Assembly (NCBI RefSeq): GCF_033807575.1
Contig: NC_084722.1
Location: 1,172,832 to 1,236,831, forward strand
Source of the DNA: Cydia pomonella
Lineage: Eukaryota; Arthropoda; Insecta; Lepidoptera; Tortricidae
Direction of reading: 5' to 3'
DNA: 64,000 bases
This document shows, piece after piece, positions 30,074-40,984 of the stretch. The notes beneath the pieces are model-generated. The model was not told the DNA's origin. It ran no database searches and was given only the letters and a program-made list of their open reading frames with translations. Positions within the stretch are counted from its first letter, which is position 1. The number at the start of each line of letters is the position of its first letter. Both the position numbers and the translations under genes were made by a program.

Positions 30074-33073
30074 ATGGCCGCCAAATTCGTTGTCTTCGTT
30101 GCTTTCTTGGCTCTGGTGAGTACCTAATTTTTTTAAAGTGTAATTTTAATTGGTTTTAGGCGTTAATTTATCCCTAAGGTTAAGGGGGATTAGAACTCTA
30201 GGGATTAATGTACATGATTGAAAATATTTTTTTTAATAAAATACTTTATATATAATAGGTATTTAAGTAGAATTTTATTTTAGCCAATCAAAACGTTTAG
30301 TGACCATAATCTTCCTCACATTGTCCAGGCACTTTGCCACGGCTCATGGGAGCCTGAGGTCCGCTTAGCAACTAATCCCTAGAACTGGCGTAGGCACAAG
30401 TTTTTACGAATGCGACTGTCATCTGACCTTCCAACCCAGAAGGTAAACTAGGCCTTATAGGGATTAGTCCGGTTTCCTCACGATGTTTAATTAACTTCAC
30501 CGAAAAACGACTAGTAAATATCAAATGATATTTCGTACATAAGTTCCGAAAAACTTATTGGTACAAGCGGGGGGTTTTAACCTGCAATATTCTGCAATTT
30601 GTGTATTGAGTAATATTCATAGCTGCGGGCGGGGTATTATTTTATGAAGAAGGGAAAACTTACAGTGATACGTGTCAGATAAGGATCGGTCATGTAGACC
30701 GCGAAATCCAAAATGTATGTCTGACGAGTGATTTTTTTCCACAGGCCAACGCCCGCATGGTTCGCCGTGAGACCAGCCCTCTGGACGAAATCCAGAGGCA
30801 CGCAGCTGACTTCCAGAAGACCTTCACGGAACAGTTCAATGCCCTCGTCAACAGCAAGAGCACCCAGGAGGTCACCAAGTCGCTTAAGGAGGGCTCAGAC
30901 TCCGTGCTTGTTCAGCTCTCCTCCTTCTCAACCGCTCTGCAAGGCGCTGTAAGTATCGCCCGAGAGGCTAATTTAAACTTAAGTTATTTTAAACTTAAGT
31001 TGAGCAACTATTAAAATGTTTTATTTATTTAAAATTTAAAGGCAACAAGGCCCATATTACAAATACCATACAGACTACCATATAGGTAGGTATATGCATT
31101 TTATAAACTTAAATCTAATCACTATTTAGGCGACAAAACGGCGTAGTTCCTTTGATTCGTCTGGTCTTTTGTCGGATTCGGCAGTTTTCCTCGGAATCTC
31201 CGAAACACCCTTCGGCCAAAAGTCGACGCACTCGATGGCGCCCTGCAGTGTCACTCTCTAGATCCTCATTACTAAGGGTTTGATCATTACAGGTCAATGA
31301 CGCGTCCGGTAAAGCCAAGGTAGCCTTGGAGCAGACCAAGCAGAGGATCGACCAGACAGTGGCCGAGCTTCGCAGACAGCACCCTGATGTGGAGCAGCAG
31401 GCGTCCCACCTTCGCGACAAGCTGCAACAGGCCATCCAGAGCACCGTCCAGGTTAATATCTGCTCAAACTGGTGTTAAAACACCAACTGTTCACCTCTGC
31501 TTGATAAACATCCTGACCAGAGTTTTAGTCACCGTAAAACTACCCAACTCTAGTCCAATACTGCAACTATGGTCCACAAGTTCAAAAGGAAATTAAGTAT
31601 CTATACCAATGTTTCTTTTGGTTTACTCCTAGTTTTACCTTCCATTTATAAACATACTTTGCCTTAGAACTACAAAAATATAGTAAAATACACACCTGAA
31701 CGAGAAAAATTGAGTTTATTTGTGGACCATAGTTGGGAGCTTTGGACTATAGTTGGGTGGTTTTACGGCATCTATTTTTTTACACTAAAGTACAAATTCG
31801 CCTTTTCACACAAACGTATTCCTAATTTTGGATATTAACATTAATGAAATTATTTTGACACAATTTACGTACTGACTGCGTATGATTTTTATTCAATTTT
31901 TTAATTATTATAGGAGTTAGATAAAGTCCCCAATCCGCATTGGGCTAGCGTGGGGTCTATAGCCCGAGCCCTCTTGCACATGAGAGGAGGCCTGTGCCCA
32001 GCAGTGGGACGTATATAGGCTGAATTATTATATATAGGAGTAAGGAGCATTTAAACATTTATATGAAACCTGTATTTCGCTCCTAATTTTTACAATAAAT
32101 AAAAAATCGAAAATTTCAAACTTAGGAGTTTAGCTATGGTTAATATACATCAAATTATGTAAACATATTTTCCATTATGTCAATATCCAGAGAGGAAAAT
32201 GGGGACTACGTTTGCCGTTAGACGCCGTTAGATATATCAGAGCGGCTAAGGTGCTCACAAATATCTGAACACGCCTGTCAAGGTGTTAGAGTGCGTGTTC
32301 AGATACTTTTGAGCACTTCGGCAGCTCCGATATATCTGATGGCGACTGTACATACCAGTGGCGGATCGTTCAAAGAACTCGATTCCCACCGGCTTGTCTT
32401 ATTTCAGCCCGTTGAGTACTTTCACGATCGGTTCATGGAGAAAAGGAAAGCAAAATTAGCTCCGGGTTCCCTATGAATATTTGTGACGCGCCGCCACTGG
32501 TAGATACATTATAATCTTAAACACTACGACGACGACTTTTGACGACCTGCCTGGCCTAGTGGGTAGAGATGCTGCCGATGGTCCCGGGTTCAAATCCTGG
32601 TAAGGGCATTTATTCGTGTTATGAGCACGAATATTTGTTCATGAGTCATGGGTGTTTTCTATGTATTTATAAATATTTATATATTATATATATCGTTGTC
32701 TAAGTACCCACAAGACACATTTACACAAGCCTTATTGAGCTTACTGTACGACTTAGTCAATTTGTGTAATAATGATATAATATAATTTATTTAAACTAGG
32801 GACTTATTTCAGCTAAAAGCTGTATTGTAAAACAGGAATCGAATCTTTTAACTCAGGAATATTCTGTTTCGTTTTCTGCTTGTTTATGGTCATCGCAAAT
32901 ACATATCTTTTATCATATTTTAGGAATCCCAAAATCTCGCCAAGGAGGTCCAGGCCAACGCCGAGGCCACCAACCAGAAGCTCGCCCCCCAGATCAAGCA
33001 AGCCTATGACGACTTCGTAAGGCAGGCTGAGGCCGTCCAAAAGAGGGTGCAAGAGGCCGTCAACAAGCAATAA
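30074..33073 (+). CDS. apoLp-III: Apolipophorin-III
   Basis: Exchangeable apolipoprotein of the haemolymph. It binds lipophorin loaded with diacylglycerol during flight and also acts in immune recognition. Four coding exons: 30074-30115, 30745-30948, 31293-31451, 32924-33073, all joined in phase 0 with GT-AG introns; total 184 codons plus TAA. Residues 1-14 (MAAKFVVFVAFLAL) begin a signal peptide that runs into exon 2, and MVRR near residue 18-21 fits the usual prosegment. The mature part is a set of amphipathic helices (LDEIQRHAADFQKTF, SDSVLVQLSSFSTALQGA, APQIKQAYDDFV). Length and sequence agree closely with moth apolipophorin-III (about 185-190 residues). Introns 1 and 3 carry SINE and MITE copies. 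Confidence 0.97.
30470..30570 (-). mobile_element. SINE family B fragment in intron 1
   Basis: GGTTTCCTCACGATGTTTAA, then CACCGAAAAACGACTAGTAA and TTTCGTACATAAGTTCCGAA match the body of 27850-28146. Confidence 0.65.
31531..31770. mobile_element. Palindromic MITE in apoLp-III intron 3
   Basis: ACCGTAAAACTACCCAACTC at the left pairs with GTTGGGTGGTTTTACGGCAT at the right. Further in, ACTATGGTCCACAA pairs with TTGTGGACCATAGT. Arms are about 50 bp. Confidence 0.7.
31925..32025 (+). mobile_element. SINE family B fragment in intron 3
   Basis: CCCCAATCCGCATTGGGCTA through AGGCCTGTGCCCAGCAGTGG to TATATAGGCTGAATTATTAT matches the 3' half of family B. Confidence 0.7.
32221..32346. mobile_element. Palindromic MITE in apoLp-III intron 3
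   Basis: Arms of about 50 bp: TTAGATATATCAGAGCGGC / GCAGCTCCGATATATCTGAT and ATATCTGAACACGC / GCGTGTTCAGATA, forming a near-complete hairpin. Confidence 0.7.
32540..32790 (+). mobile_element. tRNA-derived SINE (family A) in apoLp-III intron 3
   Basis: A-box-like TGGCCTAGTGGGTAG and B-box GGTTCAAATCC are about 30 bp apart, shorter than in other copies because part of the head between them is deleted. The body and the tail TTTGTGTAATAATGATATAA follow. Same strand as the gene. Confidence 0.75.
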
Positions 33074-33095
33074 GAACCTGTATTTTTTAATATAG

Positions 33096-33645
33096 AATGT
33101 CAGTATCACATTGTTGTTTTTGTCACCCGCGAGTCCCGTGTAGAATATCAGTATCACATTTTCACATTGTTGTTTTTGTCGCCCGTGAGTCCCGTGTAAA
33201 TGTCAGTATCACATTTTCACATTGTTGTTTTTGTCACCCGTGAGTCCCGTGTAAATATCAGTATCACATTTTCACATTGTTGTTTTTGTCGCCCGTTAGT
33301 CCCGTGTAAATATCAGTAACACATTTTCACATTGTTGTTTTTGTCGCCCGTGAGTCCCGTGTAAATATCAGTATCACATTTTCACATTGTTGTTTTTGTC
33401 ACCCGTGAGTCCCGTGTAGAATATCAGTATCACATTTTCACATTGTTGTTTTTGTCACCCGTGAGGCCCGTGTAGAATATCAGTATCACATTTAAACATT
33501 GTTGTTTTTGTCGCCCGTGAGTCCCGTGTAGAATATCAGTATCACATTTTCACATTGTTGTTTTTGTCGCCCGTGAGTCCCGTGTAAATGTCAGTATCAC
33601 ATTTTCACATTGTTGTTTATGTCGCCCGTGAGTCCCGTGTAAATA
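33096..33645 (+). repeat. 55-57-bp minisatellite, 10 copies, in apoLp-III 3' UTR
   Basis: Ten copies of a unit containing AGTATCACATTTTCACATTG, TTGTTTTTGTC, CCCGTGAGTCCCGTGTA. GTCCCGTGTA (or a one-base variant) recurs at about 33131, 33187, 33243, 33298, 33352, 33407, 33463, 33520, 33577 and 33632. It starts 22 bp after the stop codon and ends 5 bp before the poly(A) signal, so it forms almost the whole 3' UTR. Four copies contain TGTAAATA. Confidence 0.9.
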
Positions 33646-33650
33646 TAATT

Positions 33651-33656
33651 AATAAA
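33651..33656 (+). terminator. Poly(A) signal of apolipophorin-III
   Basis: AATAAA directly after the last minisatellite copy, the first such signal downstream of the stop codon at 33073. Confidence 0.65.
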
Positions 33657-33679
33657 TTACCTACTAAAAAACATATTTT

Positions 33680-33860
33680 TTCCCTCGATAAAGTCAAGAT
33701 AATGCGAATTACCTATTCGCACATGTATCGTACAACGTTTTACAGTACATATGACCCTTTAAATTTTCGACATAGTTACAATAATGTGCTAATTTACGCA
33801 CTAGTGCGGAAAAGTAGCACCATATGTACTGTAAAATGTTATAAATGAAATTCGATGGAA
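33680..33860. mobile_element. MITE-like inverted repeat
   Basis: ACAACGTTTTACAGTACATATG and CATATGTACTGTAAAATGTT are inverted, enclosing a CGCACTAGTGCG palindrome and AT-rich DNA. Confidence 0.5.
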
Positions 33861-34135
33861 CGGGGAAGGCTGGCAAAAACTAGACGTACCTAGATGACGC
33901 TCTCGGTCGACAGTACGGTTATGATAATACTATTATTACTTAATCTATGGTACAGTATTACATTTTTGTATGAAATTTGACTATACCATAGAGTCCATAA
34001 ACAATGGAATTGATGCCTTCTCCATTAGATGTCTAACATAAGTGATTACTTTTATAAATTGGCCTGACGTTTCGAACGTAGCGTTACGTTCGCGTGGTCA
34101 CAGGCACACACCCTGACTATAGCAAAATAAAGGAT

Positions 34136-34295
34136 GACTCACGCTATCTAGAACGGTCCGGGTCGGGCCCGATGCGTCCGACACCTCGTTTTCGTTTTCT
34201 ATATATGACGAGTGATTGGTGATCACGTGATGCTTGCTAGCGGAAACCAAGTGTCGGACGCGTCGGCCTAGACCCGGACCGTTTTAGCGCGAGTT
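34136..34295. mobile_element. Palindromic MITE, 160 bp
   Basis: ACTCACGCTATCTAGAACGG at the left and CCGTTTTAGCGCGAGT at the right are inverted, continuing with CGATGCGTCCGACAC and GTGTCGGACGCGTCGG. Confidence 0.65.
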
Positions 34296-34740
34296 ATTTT
34301 TAATAAAAGTAGATGTATGCGATTGTTCAAGGCCTGACGGGCTTATAGCAGAAAAACTCCAGAATAATTAAATGAGACGTGTAATCTGTCTTGTGGTACA
34401 GGAATAAGTGAATGACATGCTTTTGACAATATCTTAAACGACAATACTAATAATCAATACTCAAATAATAATAAGTCAATATTTAATACGAGAGGAGATT
34501 GACCTCTGTGGCGTTTTGCTATAATATTTGCGCAGGCGCTTCATGGATCTGATTTTGACCCGAACAGCGATTAAGTAAAAAAAAAGTAGGTACCGATACC
34601 GATTCGTTATTAAAATTATGAGTGATTTTAGTATAATGTTGAATTAAAGGATGGAATTGTGGATAAGAAAGACTGAGGATAGTCAAAACAAAAGTATTTC
34701 GTCTAATATGAGTATATTAGCTATATTTAAGTATTATCCA

Positions 34741-34894
34741 TTAGAGTCAGACCAAGATAAGTTGGCAGCTATTTTGATATCCCAGACGGTGCAAGTGTCA
34801 ATTAGGCGTCATAATTTCATAGAAGTATACGTTTAAAATAACCCGTGCACCGTCTGGGCTATAACAATGACAACTTATCTCGGTTTGACTCTAA
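34741..34894. mobile_element. Palindromic MITE (TTAGAGTCA ends), 154 bp
   Basis: TTAGAGTCAGACCAAGATAA at the left and GAGATAAGTTG-type reverse complement at the right. The inner CCCAGACGGTGCA also pairs. It ends 32 bp past the stop codon of the LRR gene, so it lies in that gene's 3' UTR or flank. Confidence 0.7.
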
Positions 34895-34925
34895 TGTTTA
34901 TGTAAAACATTTGCCACAGACTAAG

Positions 34926-37117
34926 CTAAGTAGTTTCTCGGTGGCACGATGTACCGACAAATTTGCATGCTGGCTTAGCCCCACTCAGCTGACGGTCCCA
35001 ATAGACATCGTAGTCACGTACACCCAACTTCATCACCTCAAGGACCTGCTCGATCAAACACGCACAGTTCCAGGAGTTATAACAGAAACAGAAGCTCTTC
35101 AGACGAGCGCCAGAATTGACAAAGTCAGTGGCCATATTTGCTGGTAAATACGAGATCTTATTGAAGTCCAATCGCAACCCCTCAAACTTAGCTCCACGGA
35201 ACACGCCCGGTGAAACGTACTCTATCAAATTATGGTCTAAGGTTAACTTTTTCAAGGTTTGAATCGGAAAAGTTACTTCCGATATAAACTTGATCTTATT
35301 ATCATTCAAATACAGTTCACGCAAATTAGTTAACGGTTTAAATATATCCGGGTGTATGTGTTCAATTAAATTGAAACTTAAATCTAAATTCCGCAACTGC
35401 AAGGTACCGGCGAATGTTTTTGAGTTATTTAAAACAGTTATCTGATTACTTGTAAGAAATAACTCTTGTAAGCTTGGGAGCGAGTGTTCACTGAAATTTG
35501 GCATCTCATGTAACTTATTAGAATTCAGATAAAGACTCATTAATTCAGGCAAAGAGTCGAAGACGGCGATGTCTATATGCTCAATTTTGTTCATATGTAA
35601 GCGTATGGTTTTTAAGTTTGGGAGGTTTTCGAAAGCACCTAACTCGATTTTTTTTATATTGCAATCATATCGGTCCAAGACAGTGACATTGTTGTCCAGT
35701 CCTCGTATACCAAAAGGCGGCCCACGGCTGCACGACGTCCTATGATCGCCATAGGCAGAAACTGCCAATAGCAATAACACCAACATTGGCCCTGAAATAA
35801 AGAATAAATAAATTAGCAGAGCATATGGACACTACATTTTATTGGTTGCGGATTCAAAATCAGAGCAAAACAAGAAAAAGAAAGCAGAGATTTTACGTTA
35901 TCGTATTTTTCGTCCCTAGACGGAGATGGCGGGATGACCTAGACACCAACCAGGCCGGAAGGGGCACTAAATCAGGAGTCGTGGAGAACAAGGGGAGAGA
36001 CCTTTTCTCAGCAGTGGGAGACCAGAATAGGCTAGTAAAAACAATTGTTTTGCAGTCGCACTGTGATAGATATCTACACGTATGAGGCAATAAAAAATAT
36101 GTTGTAATTATAAAAATCTTAGGCCAAATCTTGGCACTATCCTATATTTACATTTACCAAAAAAGCCTTCAAGGAAACATAACAAGGACTGCAAATATCA
36201 AATATCAAATATCAAATATCAAATATCAAACATTTATTCAGCAAATAGGCCACAGGGGCACTTTTACATGTCCATTTTTACAAACAATAAATTAAAAAAA
36301 AACAATTACAAATATCGAATCTATGAAATAATAAATACTTTATTAGAGATGTATACTGTCTCTAAATGTCAAATTACACAAAAAAAAACTATGATAAAAA
36401 AATAAAACCATAAAATACTAAAATTCTTTAGAGATGTATAAGTCTCTAAGTGTCAGAGATAAAATATAAAAAAATATATTAAATTATCCTTAGAGATGTA
36501 GAGGGTCGCCAAGGCTTGAATTCTTATATAAATAATTAAAAGACAAAAAAATTAAAACAGACAAGAACCGAATGAAGTGTCTCACGTTAATGTCACTCAA
36601 AAGTAAAGTTACATACTTTAACATAACATAACCTGTACCCCGTGTAAGCTTAAACAGACTCTAAATTTTCTTTTATTCTTCCCATACGATTTTCAATGTA
36701 CATATTTCATTTAGGAACTATTTCTAGTATTTCTTCTTCTTTTAAAATATGGCTTCCATCAAATCTATGATGATTTTGCCAATGTCAAGTTTCGTTGTAA
36801 GTTTTAAGTGTGCTCGTAGAGCATGACGTTGTTCGGTAGTTGCTTTTAGTAAAGAGATAGCTGGACTTTACTAAAAGCCGCGATGGATTGCCGGATGTTG
36901 ATTAAAACATGGTTAAACGCGTTTCAAGATTAGTTTTTCATTAACTGCACACTTCCACGATAGTTCACTGCATAATAAGCTATCAGTACTACACTTTGAA
37001 CTACATAAATGAGCAAAACCCAAAAAATATTCTCGAGACGTCTTCGCCATCTTGAATCTCAACGACAACCTCTAGTATTTCTACTCTTCTAATTTAAAAA
37101 GACTTACCCGTAATCAT
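34926..37117 (-). CDS. Secreted leucine-rich-repeat protein
   Basis: Two coding exons: 37108-37117 (10 nt, ATGATTACGG then GTAAGT) and 34926-35791 (after TTATTTCAG). Joined they give 291 codons in frame and complete a signal peptide, MITGPMLVLLLLAVSAYG. Without exon 1 the second ATG at 35786 would also give a short signal. Residues about 50-225 are seven or so LRRs of the 24-residue extracellular type (LxxLxLxxNxIxxIxxxxF), for example LRNLDLSFNLIEHIHPDIF and LRELYLNDNKIKFI. The C-terminal part has clustered cysteines (FCFCYNSWNCACL, then C, C) like an LRRCT cap. No transmembrane segment is seen, so it is probably secreted; partner unknown. It lies tail to tail with apolipophorin-III. Confidence 0.85.
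35970..36025 (+). mobile_element. SINE family B-like 3' fragment
   Basis: TTTTCTCAGCAGTGGGAGAC and AGGCTAG resemble the CAGCAGTGGGACG-TATATAGGCTG end of family B. It lies in the LRR gene intron. Confidence 0.35.
36186..36520 (-). mobile_element. LINE 3' end with (GATATTT)n tail, in LRR gene intron
   Basis: Five tandem CAAATAT units at 36195-36232 form the tail of a - strand retro-element. Then comes CAGCAAATAGGCCACAGGGG and a body with AGAGATGTATACTGTCTCTA. The same sequence is at 48810-49075. Confidence 0.6.
36521..37107. other. LRR gene intron, rest; nothing else seen
   Basis: Intron 35792-37107 of the LRR gene. This part has no repeat with clear ends and no exon. Confidence 0.4.
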
Positions 37118-37501
37118 GACATCAGACATTTGTCAGTTTAGCCGAAACTAATATACAAACGACATTTTTTTTCGTTCGTAAGCTATACACGATGCGGCAA
37201 AAGTATTATGAGGCACAGAGAGAGGAAGTTTCTAGAAAACAGTCTTAAAAATATAAACGAATTTAATACTTGACATATCACCTTAATAATCATTATTTTG
37301 GTCATTAACTATAAGTTTAAGAAAAGATAAGAGTGCGGTCTTCGCCCCGAGATAAAAGTTATGTGGTTCTGTAGTCGTCGAGATCTAAATCGGTGAATCT
37401 TTGCAATTAATATTTTAGTAAGATTCATAAGACGTTGAATCAAATGAAGATTATAGTTTAGACAAACGCACTAAGTTAAATGAGAGTTTCTTTATTATGT
37501 T

Positions 37502-38775
37502 AGCCCTGACGATATCAAACGGATAGTGAAAGGTACATAGTCAACCTTAATGCTACGACATAAAGCTCACAATCTGTCATCACCCGGGCATGCTAGATGT
37601 GGCCGTGACTGGCGTACCGGACCCCGAAGGGAACTTACCGGTCGCCTGCGTCGTGAGGTGTCCCGGCTCTGATATTAGCGCTGACTATATCAAACGCATA
37701 GTGAAAGCTACATAGTCAACCTTAATGCTACGACATACAGCTCACAATCTGTCATCACCAGTGCGTGCTAGACGTGGCCGTGACTGGCGTACCGGACCCC
37801 GAAGGGAACTTATCGGTCGCCTGCGTCGTGAGGTGTCCCGGCTCTGATGTTAGCGCCGACTATATCAAACGCATAGTGAAAGCTACATAGTCAACCTTAA
37901 TTCTACGACATACAGCTCACAATCTGTCATCACCCGTGCGTGCTAGATGTGGCCGTGACTGGCGTACCGGACCCCGAAGGGAACTTACCGGTCGCCTGCG
38001 TCGTGAGGTGTCCCGGCTCTGATGTTAGCGCTGACTATATCAAACGCATAGTGAAAGCTACATAGTCAACCTTAATGCTACGACATACAGCTCACAATCC
38101 GCCAGCACCCGAGCGTGCTAGACGTGGCCGTGACTGGTGTACCGGACCCCGAAGAGAACTTACCGGTCGCCTGCGTCGTGAGGTGTCCCGGCTCTGATGT
38201 TAGCGCTGACTATATCAAACGCTTAGTGAAAGGTATATAGTCAACCTTAATGCTACGACATACAGCTCACAATCTGTCATCACCCGGGCGTGCTAGACGT
38301 GGCACGTAGCCGTGACTGGCGTACCGGACCCCGAAGGGAACTTACCGGTCGCCTGCGTCGTGAGGTGTCCCGGCTCTGATGTTAGCGCTGACTATATCAA
38401 ACGCATAGTGAAAGGTATATAGTCAACCTTAATGCTACGTACATACAGCTCACAATCTGTCATCACCCGGGCGTGCTAGACGTGGCACGTGGCCGTGACT
38501 GGCGTACCGGACCCCGAAGGGAACTTACCGGTCGCCTGCGTCGTGAGGTGCCCCGGCTCTGATGTTAGTGCTGACTATTTCAAACGCATAGTGAAAGGTA
38601 CATAGTCAACCTTAATGCTACGACGTAAAGCTCACAATCTGTGATCACCCGGGCGTGCTAGACAAGGCCGTGACTGGCGTACCGGACCCCGAAGGGAACT
38701 TACCGGTCGCCTGCGTCGTGATGTGTCCCGGCTCTGATGTTAGCGCTGACGATATCAAACGGATAGTGAAAGGTA
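37502..38775 (+). repeat. 175-bp tandem array derived from an acyl-CoA synthetase exon
   Basis: TATATCAAACGC (or variant) recurs at 37686, 37861, 38036, 38211, 38393, 38576 and 38751, so the period is 175 bp with 182-183 bp in two units that carry an extra GGCACGT. Each unit is a 142-nt exon-like part between ACATACAG and GTACATAG plus a 33-nt spacer. The exon-like part reads HHPGVLDVAVTGVPDPEGNL, then PVACVV, a PGSDVSA motif and DYIKRIVK. This is the C-terminal AMP-binding domain of 4-coumarate-CoA-ligase/luciferase-like acyl-CoA synthetases. In frame it runs into TAG after the putative donor. Confidence 0.85.
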
Positions 38776-38903
38776 CCATCAATTCATTATTGCTAGGAGA
38801 TACAATGGAAATACACTCATGTCTATGCAGAATTGAAAATCATAAACTAACAGCTGGCGGTATGTATTTCATCAGACAAATGAATTATCGAACAGATACC
38901 TAG
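38655..38903 (+). pseudogene. Acyl-CoA synthetase C-terminal fragment, last array unit
   Basis: 82 codons. The first half is the array unit (VTGVPDPEGNLPVACVV). The second half leaves the array at 38776 and shows no further family motif (the expected lysine-containing LPRT-x-x-GK segment is absent). It is a relic: no other exon of a synthetase gene is in the window. Confidence 0.6.
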
Positions 38904-39046
38904 TGAAAGTTAGCATCGTAAAGTTAGTATGTTGGTTGAACATTGGTGACCTAGTGGTAAAGAGTAAGAACTTCTGTACCAAATATCATTCAATGTGTAC
39001 CAGTTGCTCTCAGTAAAAGAAAAAACACAACGATATTTGTAATAAA

Positions 39047-39256
39047 TAGCCCAGTTTCATTGGTCGATAGGGCGCGTGCGGAGTGCGGGAGATTTTCATA
39101 AAGCATGCCATAGAGCCCGCATTGGACGAACTGTTTTCATTGGTCGATAAGGCCCGTATGCGGGGTGCGGACATTATGCGTTTCACTAGTCGTTATACCA
39201 CCTGCGGGGAGCACGCTTTATATCGAACGAGTTATCGACCAATGAAACTCGGCCAT
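39047..39256. mobile_element. MITE, about 210 bp
   Basis: CAGTTTCATTGGTCGATA at the left and TATCGACCAATGAAACTC at the right are inverted, and a third copy TTTTCATTGGTCGATAAGG lies inside. Flanks contain TA. Confidence 0.65.
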
Positions 39257-40382
39257 AATAAGTTTAGGTGAGGTAAGAGAAACTATGGGGCAAGATAAAC
39301 ACTTGTAGGAAAATAAAGATATTAAAACTCCATTAAAGAATAATACTAAAAATAAAACTAAAGTATACATAAAATTAGCTTAAAAATACTTACGTAGACG
39401 GGCTTCCCTCATACGGTTTCACTTGCTCCAAGCAAAATAAGCTGTTTAAGCTGCCTCACTTGACCTTACCTAATCAAAACAGTTTTAGACCGTTCCATAC
39501 TACGAAAACACATTAGCTACTAACTCATGCTGCTTTTTCTGTTGGTATATCTTGTCGATTTATACACAAGATGATGAAACGTTTTTTTTCTATAGATAAT
39601 CTGACAGACTCGAAACAGCTAAGGGGAGGAAGTCATATTCTTGGATAAAATACCACAAACAGCATCCACCAAGGTTCACGGAGGGAAACTCAAGGAGATA
39701 GCTGTGCAAACGCATGCTGAATGAAATCAAAACTACGGCACTCTTTTAAGTTTCCTTATACCACATTTCCTTCGGCACATCAGTAGTAGACTAATATTCC
39801 GAAGGAAACTTTCCAAAATTGCGAAATTTTCCACATTGGAAAGTTCCGAAATCTTTTTATTGTTTAGTATTAGGATTGAAAGTTTCCGAAACATAAAATG
39901 GAAATTTCTTATATTTCTGGGAAATTTTCAAGAAATTTCCGAGAACTTTCCTATTTTTTGGAAACTTTTCGCAACTTGCACATGTGTAACCACTATTAAC
40001 ACAACAGATTAGTATTACAGCGTTATTTATTGAGTTATATATTTTACATCTATTGGTCTTAATAACTTGTGCTTTTTCTGACATATTAATCGTTATCAGT
40101 CTTTTTTGACACTTATATACCTACTTTAAATGTAGTCTGAGGTCAAGTGCATTATGTATCCAATATGGAAAGATCTTGGAACATGTACTCCTCTGTCTCG
40201 TCTGCGAAGACTGAGCGACCTCGCCGCCGCTCGGTTGTTTTGGATAACCTAAGTGAGTAAAGAGAGATGAAGTCATGAAGTGATGATGTAAGACAGTATT
40301 AAATTATAATTTTAGTGGGTCTATCTCGAAGTCTATTCGTCGTCGTAATATACGTCGAGTATAGTATGACGATGGATATAAT
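39257..40382. other. No gene seen
   Basis: Repetitive GGAAACTTTCC/GGAAAGTTTCC-like words at 39800-39970 may be a degenerate repeat. No exon supported. Confidence 0.4.
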
Positions 40383-40640
40383 TAAATAAATAAATAAATA
40401 TTATATGGACAGTCTTACACAAATTGACTAAGTCCCATGGTAAGCCAACAAGGCTTGTGTTGTGGGTACTCAGACAACGATATATATAATAAACAAATAC
40501 TTAAATACATAGAAAACATCCATGACTCAGAAACAATTATCTGTGCTCATCACACAAATAAATGCCCTTACCGGGAATCGAACCCAGGACCATCGGCTTC
40601 ATAGGCAGAGTCACTACCCGCTAGGCCAGACCAGTCGTCA
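40383..40640 (-). mobile_element. tRNA-derived SINE (family A)
   Basis: Nearly complete: head GACGACTGGTCTGGCCTAGC on the - strand, B-box GGTTCGATTCC, body, and tail in AAATAAATAAATAAATATTA. This B-box is closer to the canonical tRNA form than in the other copies. Confidence 0.8.
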
Positions 40641-40740
40641 AAATAATTATACAAAGATTTGATAGTTTACTGGACATTCGTTAAGGTGCTCCCACACTGG
40701 CTGTTATATAACATCGTGTGACAGGTACACCATGACAGTA

Positions 40741-40766
40741 TCTTATACCTTTAAACGAGCAATTCT

Positions 40767-40807
<41 letters not shown>

Positions 40808-40940
40808 GTGATCTCGGAAACGGCTCTAACGATTTCGCTGAAATTTGGTATATGGGGGTTTTTGGGGGTATACAATCTATCTAGATTAGTCTTATGTTTG
40901 GGAAAACGCGTGTTTTCGAGTTTTCATGCGTTTTTCTTTC
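40741..40940 (+). repeat. Dispersed repeat shared with 5470-5660, with (TA)n
   Basis: TCTTATACCTTTAAACGAGC, AGCAATTCTTGTATATA, a run of about 18 TA units at 40768-40805, then CTCGGAAACGGCTCTAACGA. Confidence 0.65.
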
Positions 40941-40984
40941 GACGCAGAATATGGTCGCTAATTTCGTGATGTCTGCCACTGTCC

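Noticed and set aside
30690..31444. - strand frames of 62 and 109 codons across apolipophorin-III exons
   Set aside because: Antisense shadows of exons 2 and 3.
33096..33645. Regularly spaced repeats resembling a CRISPR array
   Set aside because: The whole unit is repeated with no unique spacers, in a eukaryotic 3' UTR. It is a minisatellite.
37502..38775. A working multi-exon acyl-CoA synthetase with repeated exons
   Set aside because: Spacers of 33 nt are too short to splice, the exon length breaks the frame, some donors are mutated, two units carry a 7-bp frameshift, and no other synthetase exon is in the window.
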